A DNA stretch of 64,000 nt from Vanrija pseudolonga (taxonomy: Eukaryota; Basidiomycota; Tremellomycetes; Trichosporonales; Trichosporonaceae): NCBI RefSeq assembly GCF_020906515.1, contig NC_085855.1, forward strand, positions 2,108,001 through 2,172,000, given 5' to 3'. A program made the position numbers and the translations under genes. Below are positions 1 to 11,616 of the stretch, piece after piece (the first letter of the stretch is position 1; the number at the start of each line of letters is the position of its first letter). The notes beneath the pieces are model-generated. The model was not told where the DNA came from and did not search any database. It saw only the letters and a program-made list of their open reading frames with translations.

Positions 1-910
1 AGCACGCTTCGCCATTGTGTAGTGGCGAGGGGTGTAAGTGTGGGTAGGAATGTAGATGAGATGGGTGTGAGCCTGAACAGCTCACTTGCGCATCCACAAC
101 CACCCAGCCTGGACGTCACTTGTTGCCTGCTCATACAAAAATCCTCTCAGGCACGCTTGGTCGTGTGGCGGAGGCTACAAGAGTTACGTAATAAATAGGA
201 TCGGCTTCTTTGGGCAATACAACTGGTTTGTATTTCGGGATGGCACCGAATTAGAATTTGGGAGTTAATGCAATTAGTTGAATGGAGACAGTGAAGCCGG
301 GCTGAACACAACGCGTGTACATGAGTATCTTCAACACTTGCTCAAGACGTTGCCGTTCATTCAAGCAGCCTCCTGTCCAGCCCTTCCTCTTCGGGATCCC
401 CGGCCTCTTGGACCAATTAAGCAGCCCGCTGCGCGTCCTTGTTAGTGAGCACGTTATGAGTAGTATGTAGTAGTGTTAGTCGGCTACATCCGCTACAACC
501 TCCACCTACCTCCACATCACCTAAAATTCAAAATCGTCGTCAGGGGGGGGGAGTGAGCGGGGTGGAGTGCGCGGAGGGCGGCCCGGAGTGGAAGTCAGTG
601 TTGCCTGTATTAGGATCTCGGGTCGCCCGGCTGGCTGACGACTGACGTTCTGCTTACTGCACCCGCCCCACCCCCCCTCTCTCCGCCGCGCGTCACAATC
701 ACACCCAACCCCCCCCACTTCCTTCCTTCATTCGTTCTCTTTCCTCGTTCCAAAAGGCATTGACCGTATCAGAGCCCGGCCTCACCTCGGCATACCGCTC
801 TCTTACACCCCTCACCCCCCTCGCCCGCTCACTCGAGGACACGGTTACAGGTGTAGACATCTGGTAAATTTCCATCGGCCGATCGGTGTCTCCGCCGCCT
901 TCCCCCAACC
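1..910. other. 5' intergenic region before the ABC pump
   Basis: I see no convincing gene here; the open frames are short and have no recognisable content. The last 250 bases before the ABC start codon (about 660-900) are rich in C and T on the plus strand, as is common in leaders of tremellomycete genes. The first 500 bases have lower GC than the rest of the window and may hold the 3' end of a gene lying outside it. Confidence 0.5.
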
Positions 911-3900
911 ATGTCGGCTGCGCAGTGGTTCGCGACCACCGCCCTCGCCCACAGCGGCGGCAAGAAGCACACCCCGGGCACGATCAAGTGCTCGTGGCCC
1001 ATCCAGGTCGTGTCCCGCCGCCGCGAGTTCGACCTCACCGAGTGCTTCGAGCTCGCCATCCTCCAGCCCGTGCCCCTCGTCCTCTCCATCCTCGTCGGCC
1101 TCGCGCAGATCCTGTACCGTACCCGCAAGCTCAAGCAGACTGGCCCCGACAGCCTCGACTGGATCACCCGCTCGGCCCGCAACGAGAAGGTGGCAAAGAC
1201 CAAGGTGGTGAGTGCTTGTTGCTGCTGCTGCTGTGGCGCGATTGGAGATGCCCGAAGCCGGACTCGTACGCTCGGGCCTCGGGTCTGACGTAGAGACTGA
1301 CTAACCTCGCCAGGCTCTCCTCGGCTTCTCGGCCATTCTTGCGGCCGCAGCGGCCGGTTTGGCAGCCCCCCAGCTCCCCTCGTCGCCATGGGCATTCATT
1401 CACTATGCGCTCTTGGCAGTCACTTACGTCGTCTTCGCGTACGTGGTATGGCTCAACCACCACACGTCAAGAACTTCTTCGGCCCTGGTCCTCCTGTTCT
1501 TCCCTCTGTACGCTCTGATCTCGGCTGTGACCGTCCGCACGGCCATCCTCACCGGTCGTCTCAACCCCGATCTGGGCCACACCCTCCCCGGCAGGCTGAC
1601 CCTGGCCCGTGAGGGACTGTGGTTCAGCAGCCTCGGCATCGGATTCATTGCCTTTGGCTTTGAACTCTACTGCCCCGAGACCCAGTGGAAGGCCTGGCAC
1701 GCGCCGTGGTCGAGTGGAAAGATTCGCCTCGAGGACGATGAGGAGAACGACACTGTTGCCGAGCCCAAGCTCGACGACGAGATTGAGAGCCCCGTGGCCA
1801 CCGCCAACATCTACGAGAGGCTCACCTTCTCCTGGCTCACGCGTGAGTAACCGTCTCCTGAGCTTCCACTGAAACCCCAGCGCTGCTTTCCCTCGGCACA
1901 AAGAAGTACCTCGGAGAGGAGGACATGTGGATGCTGCCTCCGGCGGATTCGGCCGAGGCGCTTTCCGAACGTCTGGCAAAGGCTTGGCGCGAGCAGATCG
2001 ACCTTGTCAAGCAGGGCAAGAAGAAGCGTCCCTCACTCAAGATCGCCATCGCCAAGGCGTACGGTCTCCCCTACTTCGTCGCTGGACTGATGAAGGCGCT
2101 CTACGACACATTGAGCTTCTCGCAGCCCCAGCTCCTCCGCTGGCTGCTGCTCTTTGTGCAGAGCTACCACACCTCGGGCCAGGAGCCTATGCCGGCTGCC
2201 GCTGGCTTTGGCATTGCCATCCTCATGTTTGTCACTGCCAACGTTGCTACTGCTCTGCTCCACCAGTACTTTGACCGCTGCTTCTCAACGACCATGAGGA
2301 TCAAGACGGGTCTCATCACCCTCATCTACCGCAAGTCGCTCCGCCTCAGCAGCGGTGAGAAGTCTGGACGCACCTCAGGCGACATTGTCAACCTCCAGAG
2401 TGTTGACGCTGTTCGCATCGGTGACATTGCTCAGTACGGCCACATCGCCTGGTCCGGCCCCTTCCAGATCATCATTGCCTTTGTGTCCCTCTACCAGCTC
2501 GTTGGCTGGCAGTCGTTTGTCGGTGTCGCCGTCATGCTCATCTCCCTGCCCATCAACACCTACATTAGCCGTCTCCAGAAGCGCCTCCAGCGCAAGCTCA
2601 TGGCGGCCAAGGATGTCCGCACCCGTCTCATGAGCGAGATCCTCAACAACATCAAGTCGATCAAGCTGTACGGCTGGGAGAAGGCTTTCGTTGACAAGGT
2701 CCTCGACGCCCGCCACAACAAGGAGCTGAAGATGCTCCGCAAGATCGGTATCGTTACCGCTTGCAGCAACTTCCTCTGGACCACCGTCCCCTTCCTTGTC
2801 GCCTTCGCCACATTCAGCTCCTTCGTCTTCACGGCCGACCGCCCACTCACCAGCGAGATCATCTTCCCTGCCATCTCGCTCTTCACCCTGCTCTCATTCC
2901 CTCTCGCCGTCTTCAGCAACATCATCAACAGCATCATCGAGGCCCTCGTGTCCGTCCAGCGTCTCGAGGACTTCCTTGCTGCGGATGAGCTTGACCCTGA
3001 CGCACGCACGGTCGTCTACCCTCAGGACGACCCCAACGGCGAAGCGCAGGTCGGCGACTCGGTTGTCACTATCAAGGATGGCGAGTTCAGGTGGGCCCGC
3101 GACTCGGTCGAGCCGATCCTCCAGGACATCAACCTCGACGTCAAGAAGGGTGAACTCCTGGCCGTCATTGGCCGTGTGGGTGACGGCAAGTCGTCGCTTC
3201 TCGGTGCCATGCTTGGCGAGATGCACCGCGACGAGGGCTCGGTCAACATCCGTGGCGACGTCGCCTACTTCAGCCAGACTTCGTGGATTCTTTCCGCCAC
3301 GGTCAAGGACAACATCATCTTTGGACATCGATTCGACCCCATTTTCTATGACAAGGTTCTCGACGCCTGTGCCCTTCGTGCCGACCTTGCGGTGCTTCCC
3401 GAGGGCCACATGACCGAAGTCGGAGAGAAGGGTGTCTCGCTTTCGGGAGGCCAGAAGGCTCGTATCTGTCTTGCTCGTGCGTGTTATGCCCGTGCGGACA
3501 TCTACCTTCTCGACGACCCCCTCAGCGCTGTCGATGCCCATGTCGGCCGCCACATCTTTGACCACGTTCTCGGCCCCAACGGTATTCTCAAAAACAAGGC
3601 CCGTATTCTCTGCACCAACGCCGTCAACGTCCTCCCTCAGGCCACCAACATTGTCATGCTTCGCCGCGGTATCATCATCGAGCGCAACACGTACGACGGC
3701 GCCATGGCCGACACATCTTCCGAGCTGTTCAAGCTCATTACTGGCCTCGGCAAGCAGTCTGCCAAGAAGAACGGCGAGGAGTCTGGCTCGGTGACCCCGA
3801 CTGTGGTTGGTTCTGCGACCCCATCTGAGGACGAAGCCGACAGTGTCGACGAGCCTGACGAGCTTCGCAAGCGCCGCGCCGACCGTCGTTCCAGCACTGC

Positions 3901-5764
3901 CACTCGCCGCGCCTCGATCTTGTCCCTCCGCCAGGCTAAGCGCGACGCTCTTCACGACCTGCGCGAGTCGGCCAAGCCCAAGGAACACATCGAGAAGGGC
4001 AGCGTCAAGTTCTCCATCTACAAGCAGTACCTCACCGCCGCGGGGCTTGGTGGCGTCGCCATCTTCATCATCGGCCTCGCCCTCGGCCAAGGCTCGAGCA
4101 TCTTCTCCAACGTCATTCTCAAGTACTGGGGCACCCTTAACCAGCAGATGGGCCGCAACGTCGAGGTCGCCAAGTACCTCACCGCCTACGGCATCATGGG
4201 CTTCTCGTCGGGTCTGCTCAACGTCCTCGCCATGGTTACCCTTCGTCTCTACTGTGGTCTCCGCGCTGCCAGCTTCATGCACGACAAGGCCTTCATCTCG
4301 CTCATGCGCTCCCCTCTGAGCTTCTTCGAGCTCACCCCAACTGGCCGCATCCTCAACCTCTTCTCGCGTGACATCTTCGTCATTGACGAAGTCCTGCCCA
4401 TGGCCCTCGGCCAGTTCTGTCGCACGTTCATCCAGGTGGCTGGTGTCATTGTCGTTCTCGCCTGGGGTGCGCCAATCGTCCTATTTGCCCTCATCCCGCT
4501 CACGTTCATCTACCGTATCATCATGCGCTACTACCTCTCCACCTCTCGTGAGCTCAAGCGTCTGGACGCCGTGTCGCGCTCGCCCATCTTCACCTTCTTC
4601 GGCGAGACCCTTGCTGGCCTTCCCGTCATCCGCGCGTACAACCAGACCCGCCGCTTCCAGGCCAACAACGAGACGCGTGTCGACCGCAACCAGGCGTGCT
4701 ACCAGCCGGCCATGGCCATCAACCGTTGGCTCGCCGTCCGCCTCGAGTTCCTTGGCTCGTGCCTCATGTTCTCCACTGCCCTCGCGTCGGTCACTGCCCT
4801 CGTTCTCTATGGCAACATTGACGCCGGTCTCGTCGGTATCCTCATGTCGTACACGATCTCGGTCACTGGCTCGCTCAACTGGTTTGTTCGCACTGCTTCC
4901 GAGGTCGAGCAGAACATTGTCTCTGTCGAGCGTGTCTCGGCCTACGCCGAACTTCCAAGCGAGGCGCCCGAGTACATTGCTGCCACGCAGCCTCCTTCCA
5001 CCTGGCCTCCGACTGGCTCTATCGACTTTGACGACTACTCGATGCGCTACCGCCCCGAGCTCCCTCTAGTCCTCAAGGACGTGACCGTCAACATCAAGGG
5101 TGGCCACCGTGTCGGTGTCGTTGGCCGTACTGGCGCCGGCAAGTCCTCCCTCACCCTTGCTCTCTTCCGCATTCTGGAAGGCAGCGGCGGCAAGATTGTC
5201 ATTGACGGTGTCGACATTTCGACTATTGGCCTGCACGCACTCCGCAGTGTCATTAGCATTATTCCTCAGGACCCCCAGCTCTTCGAAGGCACCCTGAGAA
5301 ATAACATTGACCCCACTGGCAAGGCGTCCGACGCCGACATGTGGGCGGCCCTCGAGCACTCGCATCTCAAGGACCACGTTATGCGCAACATGGGCGGCAC
5401 GCTGGACGCTGAGGTCGCCGAGGGTGGTTCCAACCTCTCCTCTGGCCAGCGCCAGCTCCTCTGCTTTGCTCGTGCCCTTCTTCGCAAGACCAAGATTCTG
5501 GTTCTCGACGAGGCCACCTCGAGCATTGACCTCGAGACGGACGCGGCCGTGCAGCAGATCCTCCGTGGCCCCGACTTTAACGGTGTGACGACGCTCACGA
5601 TTGCGCACCGTATCAACACAATCATGGACTCTGACCGGGTTCTCGTCATGTCGCAGGGCGAGGTGGCCGAGTTTGACTCGCCCGAGAACCTGCTCAAGAA
5701 CCGAGACTCCATCTTTACCAGCCTTGTTGTGGAGGCTGGACTCGGCAACAACTTGGTCGAGTAA
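911..5764 (+). CDS. ABCC-type full ABC transporter (Ycf1/MRP-like)
   Basis: ATP-driven pump of the MRP/Ycf1 subfamily, which in fungi usually moves glutathione conjugates and metals into the vacuole; the substrate here is inferred from the family. Exons 911-1207, 1314-1842 and 1881-5764 give 1569 residues, a normal length for the family. The first two exons encode five hydrophobic helices (a TMD0), followed by TMD1, NBD1, TMD2 and NBD2. NBD1 has Walker A GRVGDGKSS near residue 706, signature LSGGQ near 795 and Walker B LLDDPLS near 817. NBD2 has GRTGAGKSS near 1357, LSSGQ near 1461 and ILVLDE near 1480. The NBD1 H-loop His is replaced in ILCTNAVNVL, as in Ycf1-like proteins. A Ser/Arg-rich linker after NBD1 (about 895-960) resembles the regulatory linker of Ycf1. 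It converges on the RUD3-like gene. Confidence 0.95.
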
Positions 5765-5903
5765 GCGTTCCTCATGGTAGAATCATACAATGCATTTGTT
5801 TTGTTTGCGCGGCGGGCGGGTGGGGCAGGCGTGACGAGGTGTAAGGTGTATATATTAACCCCATGCCGATGCTTCAAGAAGAGAACGCTCATCTCCCGCT
5901 CCT

Positions 5904-5935
5904 CCCCCCCCCCCCCCCCCCCCCCACACACACAC
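5904..5935. repeat. 22-base poly-C tract followed by CA repeat
   Basis: An uninterrupted run of 22 C residues followed by about five CA units lies between the convergent stop codons of the ABC pump and the RUD3-like gene, probably in overlapping 3' untranslated regions. On the minus strand it is a G-tract. The exact length may be unreliable in an assembly. Confidence 0.85.
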
Positions 5936-6007
5936 TGTGCACATGACATGCATCTAGGTCTGCGACCACCATACGAAGAAATGCTCCTCCTCCCCCTGCT
6001 CGTCCCG

Positions 6008-7687
6008 CTATCGCCCCAAGGCCTCCTGCAGGCCAAAGCTGGGCTTTCGCGAGCCTGCCATCGTCCCTCGCGATGTGCCCAGCACGACGGCGTCGAGGCT
6101 CGCCGAGCTCGCGGCTGCTGATGTCGCCGAGCTCGTGGACATTGTGCGCGACATGCGCAAGTTTGGTGTCGTTGCGCCCGACGTGGGCGGCGAACTCGCG
6201 GGTAACGGCCCCGGCGAGCGGAGTGCCGACGGCGACTCGAACGCCGAGGGCGACGTCGCGCCCTCTGGCTGGCCCTGCGACGCCTCCTTGAGGAGGAACT
6301 CGACGAACAGATTCGAAAACGACTCGTTCATCGCTGCCTCTTCTTCGGCGGTGCGCTCGCCCGGCGCCGGCGCCGCGCCAGACTTGCGCCGTGCCGCCTG
6401 GGGCCGCCCCTTGCCCTTTTGTGACCTCTGCAGGCCGGCGCGTTCCCGCTCGCCGTCGTCCCAGCTCAGAATGGTCGACAGGAGCGACAGCATCTCGAAG
6501 CGCTTCGAGTCGGCGCGCGACGTCGTGAGAAACGACAGCAGGATGTTGGTTACTAGTCGGCTGCGGCGCGTCAGTGGGCAAGCAAGCAAGTACACGCACC
6601 GGTCGACATTGTTGTCCGGGTTGATCTTGCGCAGACGTCTCATGGCCTCGGTGAGGTGCTCGTTTGTGACAACCGCGTCGTGCCGCAACTTTGCAATCAC
6701 CGTGTGCTTTTCCCGCAGCTCCTTCTCGAGCACTGTCGCCCTGCTGGCGTTGGACTCGACGCTCGACAGCGAGCTCTCGGCGTTGGCGGCGCGCAGCTTG
6801 AACTCGGACAGCTGGGACACGGCGAGCTTGAGCTGGCCTTCGAGCTCTGCCGTGGCCTGGTGGAGTTCGAGGTCTTTTGCTGGGGAGGCATAAGTACGTG
6901 TCTGTCGCCAAGGCACATCCCCCCCCGCCCGCCCCACTCACCTGCCTGGAACTCGCTCAGCACCTCTTGCAGATTATCCGCGCGCTCCTTCTCGAGCCTG
7001 CTCTCGTCGACCGCGCGCTCGGCCTCACGGCGATACTCTGCCTCTCTCCGTTCTCTGGCCCGTGCCTCGTCCTCGATCTCCTCGCGGCGCCGTCTCTCGC
7101 GCTCGGCCTCGGTCTCCCAGTCCTCGCGTTCGGCGCGCAACCGCTCCATCTCGCCGCGCAGCTCGCGCATCTCGCGCGTGAGCGACAGCACGTCGCTAGA
7201 GCTGTTATCGCTCTGGCTCCGCAGCTGCTGCAGCTGGAACGAGAGCGACGCGCACTCGGCGCTCGAGCTCTCGAGCTCGCCCCGTAGTGTGCCCAGCTGC
7301 TCCTGCAGCGCCGTGTTGTCGGCATTGAGCTCGTTGATCTGCTCCTCGCGGCGGTCGAGCTCTTCCTGCACAGAGAGTTAGCACGACGGCCTTGGCCTTG
7401 GTGCGTTGACGCGTTGCGCGTTGACCCACCGCATCCTCTTTGAGCTTTTCGCCGAGCGTGCTCCGCATCGACGTCAACTTGCCCAGCAGCGAGCGGTACT
7501 GGTGGTTGAGGCGCTCGTTCTCCGCCTTGACGCGCTCAAGCTCGCCGTCGGCGCCGGTGAGGTCGGACGATGCGCGCGGGGACGTGGGGGACAGGATGCC
7601 GGACCCGCTCATCGACGACGATGATGGGCCGGCGGCGTCGCCCGCGCGCCCGCCGTTCGTCGTGTGCTCTGCCGCGCCGCTCGCCAT
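6008..7687 (-). CDS. RUD3: Rud3-like Golgi coiled-coil protein with GRAB domain
   Basis: Golgi matrix/tethering protein; in yeast Rud3 binds Arf1 through its GRAB domain and acts in ER-Golgi traffic. Four exons on the minus strand, 7687-7430, 7365-6942, 6879-6600 and 6560-6008, give 504 residues. A Ser/Gly-rich head (about 1-45) is followed by a long E/R/Q-rich coiled coil (about 50-300). A conserved block at about 308-360 reads NPDNNVDR then RLVTNILLSFLTT and RFEMLSLLSTIL, which is the GRAB signature. The Ser/Pro-rich tail ends in FGLQEALGR. The intron 3 junction falls inside the GRAB domain. ATG at 7687 was chosen because the frame upstream runs into a tetranucleotide repeat that is probably untranslated leader; the same frame is open further upstream, so the start is less certain than the rest. 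Confidence 0.88.
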
Positions 7688-7880
7688 GCCGCTGGTGTCT
7701 GCGGAGGGGGGGAAGTGTGGTGTGCGGAGAGGAGGCGATGGGTGGGAGAGTGGTGGGTGTGTTGGGTTTGTGTTGGTTGTGGTGGTGGTGGTGGTGTTGG
7801 GCGGAGGTAACTTGGACGTGCTGGCACATGGCCGGCTGCGGCGTGGTGGGTGGTGTGGTGGTGGGCGGTGGGGGCTGGGC

Positions 7881-7952
<72 letters not shown>

Positions 7953-8196
7953 CTCACCGTGGCGGACTGGCCTGGCTGGCTGGTTCGGCCCGACGCGACT
8001 TTGAATTGGTGATGCTGATTACTGTTGCTGCAGCTTGCACAGCAAACACCTTTACATCTCTCTTCACACTCCTTTCCATCACCCGCATACAAGGCGGCAA
8101 CGTCAACTTTTAGCATAGCGGGATTGACACGGCAGCAGTGCAGACTGCAAGCAGCGACACCGCACCGCGCCCACCGCCCCACCCACCACCACCACC
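7688..8196. other. Divergent promoter region RUD3 / palmitoyltransferase
   Basis: About 0.5 kb between two divergent start codons. It contains the GGCT microsatellite listed separately and a GT-rich stretch at about 7745-7800. No further gene is visible, and no clear TATA element was found for either gene. Confidence 0.6.
7882..7950. repeat. (GGCT)n tetranucleotide microsatellite, about 17 units
   Basis: Nearly perfect tandem GGCT units (CCAG/AGCC on the other strand) about 200 bases upstream of the RUD3-like start codon. The minus strand reads through the repeat as alternating Gln/Pro/Ala/Ser, in frame with the RUD3-like protein but without an upstream ATG context I would trust. It is most likely in the 5' leader. 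Confidence 0.9.
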
Positions 8197-9513
8197 ATGC
8201 CGCTCATGCGCTACGCGTCCGCCATCGTCATCCGCTGCTTTCGCAAAGTCGAGAAGTGCGCCGACGCCGTGACGGGCGCCGCTGGCCCAGTGTTCGTCGC
8301 GCTGGCATGGATACTGACAATATTCTGCGGACTGGCATTCTGTAAGCTGTCGTCAATCCATGGGCACAGCTGACAACGCCCCAGTCGACGTCGTAGCCCG
8401 CAACTTGTCATTCTGGCCGACCCTCCTCCTCCTCCCAGTATACATCTTCGTCCCGCTCAACCTGTACGGGCAGTACTGGCTCGTCACGCACGTCACGAGC
8501 GGATTCCCGACCGCGCGTACAGAGCGCGACCAGCCGCCATCGTACGCGCCCGACTCGCTGCTCGCGCCAGAGCGATACGGATGGACGAGGGACGGCCCGC
8601 CCCCTCTCCCCGCCGCCACTGCCCTCGAGCGCGTGCGCGTACGCCGGTGTCGTAAATGCGACGGCCCGAAGCCTGCGGTGGGTGACGGAGTCCTGGCTCG
8701 GTGCTGACCCACTACAGCGGACACACCACTGCTCGGTCTGCAAGCGCTGCGTCCTGCTCATGGACCATCACTGCCCGTGGATCAACGCCTGTGTGGGGCT
8801 GCATAACCAGCGGTACTTCATTCTCTTCATGTAGGTAGCCTGGTTAGCTCGCCGCTCACCTACTCTACAGGTTCTGGATCACTATGGGCTGCTGGACAGT
8901 CCTGCTCGTAGGGTTCCAGCGCTTCTGGGAGTCGTTCGACTTCATGAACGAGTGGGACGCGTACACGCCCAAGATCGGCTTCACGCTCGCGTACATCCTG
9001 TCTCTTGCGATCGGCCTTGCGGTGCCCATCCTGGGCGGGTGGCACGTCGTGATGGTATCGCACGGCGAGACGTCGATCGAGACACACGACAATGACTACT
9101 TGTCGCGCAAAGCCAAGTCGGAGGGTCTGGTCTACCTCAACCCGTACGACCTCGGCCGGCGGCGCAACATGCAGAACTTTTTCAACGTCGGCCCGGGCGG
9201 ATAGTGAGTGGGTGTATATGGGGCAAGTGCTGACCACCCCAGTCCATACAAAACCCTCCTGTTTCCCCTCGTCGTACCGCCATACTCGAACGGCTGGGAG
9301 TGGCCGCACCGGCCATTGCCGGTCGACGCGAGCCCCGCCGAGCCGGGCACCAAGCTGCACACGCCCGAGCTTGCCGAGGGGCTGTTCGCGCGGACATCCA
9401 ACGAGCTCGGGGTAGGGGACGGGCCGGGCGGCAAATACGTCATGGGCGGGCAGGACGAGCTGACAGACGACGAGGACGGCGGCGGCGGGTGGTGGGACCG
9501 CCCACTGCAGTAG
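8197..9513 (+). CDS. DHHC palmitoyltransferase, ZDHHC16-like
   Basis: Integral membrane protein S-acyltransferase. Five exons, 8197-8341, 8385-8677, 8718-8830, 8871-9203 and 9243-9513, give 384 residues. Two N-terminal helices (about 30-80) precede a cysteine-rich domain with [11 protein letters not shown], then [11 protein letters not shown] and the catalytic DHHCPW at about 162-167, followed by [12 protein letters not shown]. Two further helices follow at about 185-255. After them come [26 protein letters not shown] and [15 protein letters not shown], a tail pattern known from animal ZDHHC16/Aph2 (GETSIERH, NPY, LLPSS.P.GNG.W). The C terminus is acidic and Gly-rich. Two introns lie inside or beside the catalytic domain. 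The substrate is unknown. Confidence 0.92.
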
Positions 9514-9833
9514 CATAGACCTTACATGTATCCTAGAGCTGTGCGAGGGGTCTGGTTGCAAGGGCGGCAGTCAATGGGGCTGGTCCGATGCGGTCATCGG
9601 CGCGTCGTTGGGCGGGGGCTCGGGCCGGTTGCAATGCTGGCCGTGCACGGGGATGTATGGGGTGGACGAGGCCCCACAGACTGCAGTCTGCCCACATCGG
9701 CGACGGGGCATCTGGCCGGAGAGCCGTCGCAGGAGCGCGAGTACACCTACGTCTGAATGAAAAATGCTGATACATGGTGTTCTGGTGTTCTACAGTGAAT
9801 GTATTATATGCGAAATGCTGTGAATGTCTAGCC

Positions 9834-11027
9834 TTAGACGGCCGCGGTCGCCTGGGTCGCCTTCTCGTCGTACGCGACGACAGGGGCGACCTTATCGTCG
9901 GCATACACGGCGGCCTGGAGGGTGCGCGGGCGGGCGAGGTAGAGCTCTGGCCTGGGCGCCGACTTGCTGCGGCAGGCGCGGAGCGAGATCCAGCCGGCCG
10001 GCGGCTGGCTCGCGGCGCGCGCGACTTCCAGGTCGCGGACGAGGCGGGCGGCGGCCGCCACGAGGGCGGGGCTGAGCTCGTCGCCGGTGTTGGACGCCAA
10101 CGCGAGGCCCGCGGCGCCGAGGGACGCCTGTGCGTCCTCCAGCGCGATCTGAATGTGGTCTCCCGCCTCGATGTCCGCCTTGTTGCCCTGCATAACGGCC
10201 GCGCCCATGCCCGAAAGCTCGGCGGCCACCTGCTCGAGGCAGAGGCCGAGCATGGCCGCCTGCGACATGGTGCCCGTGGACGCGGCGGCAAAGCCCGCGT
10301 GGCCCGAGGCCGGGGCGGCGTCGTCCTTTGCCGTTGTGGTGGTGGTGGTGGTGGTGGTGGTGGTGGTTGGCACCGACTCGAACACGCCGAAGACGGCGAG
10401 CCAGGACGCCTTGTTGCGCGGGTTCGGGGGCACGGGGCTGCCGTTCCATGGGCGGGCGACGCGCTGCTCGAGCACGTGCGCGCGCACGACGGGGTGCAGC
10501 GTGATGTGCTTGAACAGCAGCACGCTGGCGAGGAGCGGCAGGAGCACGATGCCAGTCGACAGGTGCAGGCCGACGGCGAGCACAAAGTGCGCGATCCACA
10601 GCCGGTGGAAGTGGTCCAGCTGGCCAAAGTCGTAGTCGCGCACCGCGCCCACCACGTAGTCGTCGAGCAGGGAGTGCGAGGCCTGGTGTGTGTGTTAGCG
10701 GGCGTGGGGGTGAGAGCGTGGCAGGCTCCGAGGCTACTCACAACATCGGGCTTGTCCACCTGCGACCGGATGGCGAGCAGCGTCGAGTCGTTGAGCCACC
10801 AGACCTGGGCGTGGGGTGAGCTGGGCTCGGGCCAGCGAAGAACAACGCATCCGACCTACCTTGAACACGAGCAGCGCGAGGAGGAACAGCTCGATGCCGC
10901 GCATGAGGACCCACGCGGCGCGCAAAGTGCGCACGGGGGTCACGCTCGCGACTGTTCCGAGGAGGATGCCGGCCGCGACGTCGACGAAGAGCGTCCACAG
11001 GGAGCGGAGCGAGCTGGAGGAGGGCAT
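9834..11027 (-). CDS. Membrane protein, tandem family member A (four helices, cytosolic tail)
   Basis: Family not recognised. Exons 11027-10860, 10804-10742 and 10682-9834 on the minus strand give 359 residues. Hydrophobic segments lie at about 12-30, 37-56, 105-125 and 128-142, followed by a long hydrophilic, Ala-rich tail with a run of 12 Thr encoded by a GGT repeat. The first gene of three tandem relatives (with 11617-12718 and 13148-14229). Shared marks are PVRTLRAAW in the second helix, the SHSLLDDYV block, RDY...Q before helix 3, and AHFVLAVGLHLSTGIVLL in helix 3. The phase-0 intron after LLVFK is at the same place in all three, and the next intron (63-nt exon 2) matches family member C. 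A TATA box lies 60 bases upstream of the ATG. No enzymatic motif is visible. Confidence 0.82.
10338..10372. repeat. GGT trinucleotide run (encodes poly-Thr on the minus strand)
   Basis: About twelve tandem GGT units inside exon 3 of tandem membrane protein A. On the minus strand they encode 12 consecutive Thr residues in the cytosolic tail. Neither of the two paralogues has this run. Confidence 0.8.
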
Positions 11028-11086
11028 TGTGATGAGTGAGGGGGGTAGAGAGTGATGAAACAGCTGCATCGCGCACCCGCCCAGTG

Positions 11087-11094
11087 TATATATA
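11087..11094 (-). promoter_or_regulatory. TATA box of tandem membrane gene A
   Basis: TATATATA 60 bases upstream of the ATG at 11027 on the minus strand. The position and sequence suit a core promoter element. Confidence 0.6.
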
Positions 11095-11616
11095 GTCTGG
11101 TGCACCAGTGTCGGTCGGCGCCGTGTGCCGTGTGCCGAGTAGCAGCAAGCAAGTAGTACGTCACACCAAGTTGTCGCTAACAACAAGCAGGCAAGGCCGC
11201 ACGCGCCAGCCAGACGAAAGTAGTCGCGGGTTCCCGCGGGAAGGGCGCCACATCGCCACAGTGGCCTTCCCGCCCGACAGGACAGGCGCGACAGGTTTAA
11301 ACCACAGGGACGGCGCGCGGGACGCACCCGGGGATCTGGATGCTGCAGCTGCTGCAGCACCCAGAGCTGCGGGCTCGCCGGTCTCGGGTGCCCAGCGTGC
11401 ACAGTTCCAGTGCCTGCTGATGCCCAAATAAAATGCATTGCACCACCCATCCCAGAGTCCCGGACGGACCGGCGCCTCACGGATCGCCCGGACGGACGGC
11501 AGCCCAACGCCACGACGCGACGCCGCCGCCGCCGCCGCCGAGTGTCACCACGCGCCGCCTACATAGTCGCCATGCACCATGCTGCATGACGCCGCCCCGT
11601 CAATGCCTCCCACATG
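11095..11616. other. Intergenic region between tandem genes A and B
   Basis: About 0.5 kb upstream of gene A and downstream of gene B. Open frames here are short and lack conserved content. A CTGCAG-rich patch lies at 11340-11360. Nothing else is recognised. Confidence 0.5.

Noticed and set aside
2894-4282. 462-codon antisense frame in the ABC pump
   Set aside because: Lies fully within the ABC gene, repeats the codon-position shadow of the sense frame (Val/Asp/Glu-rich), no domain.
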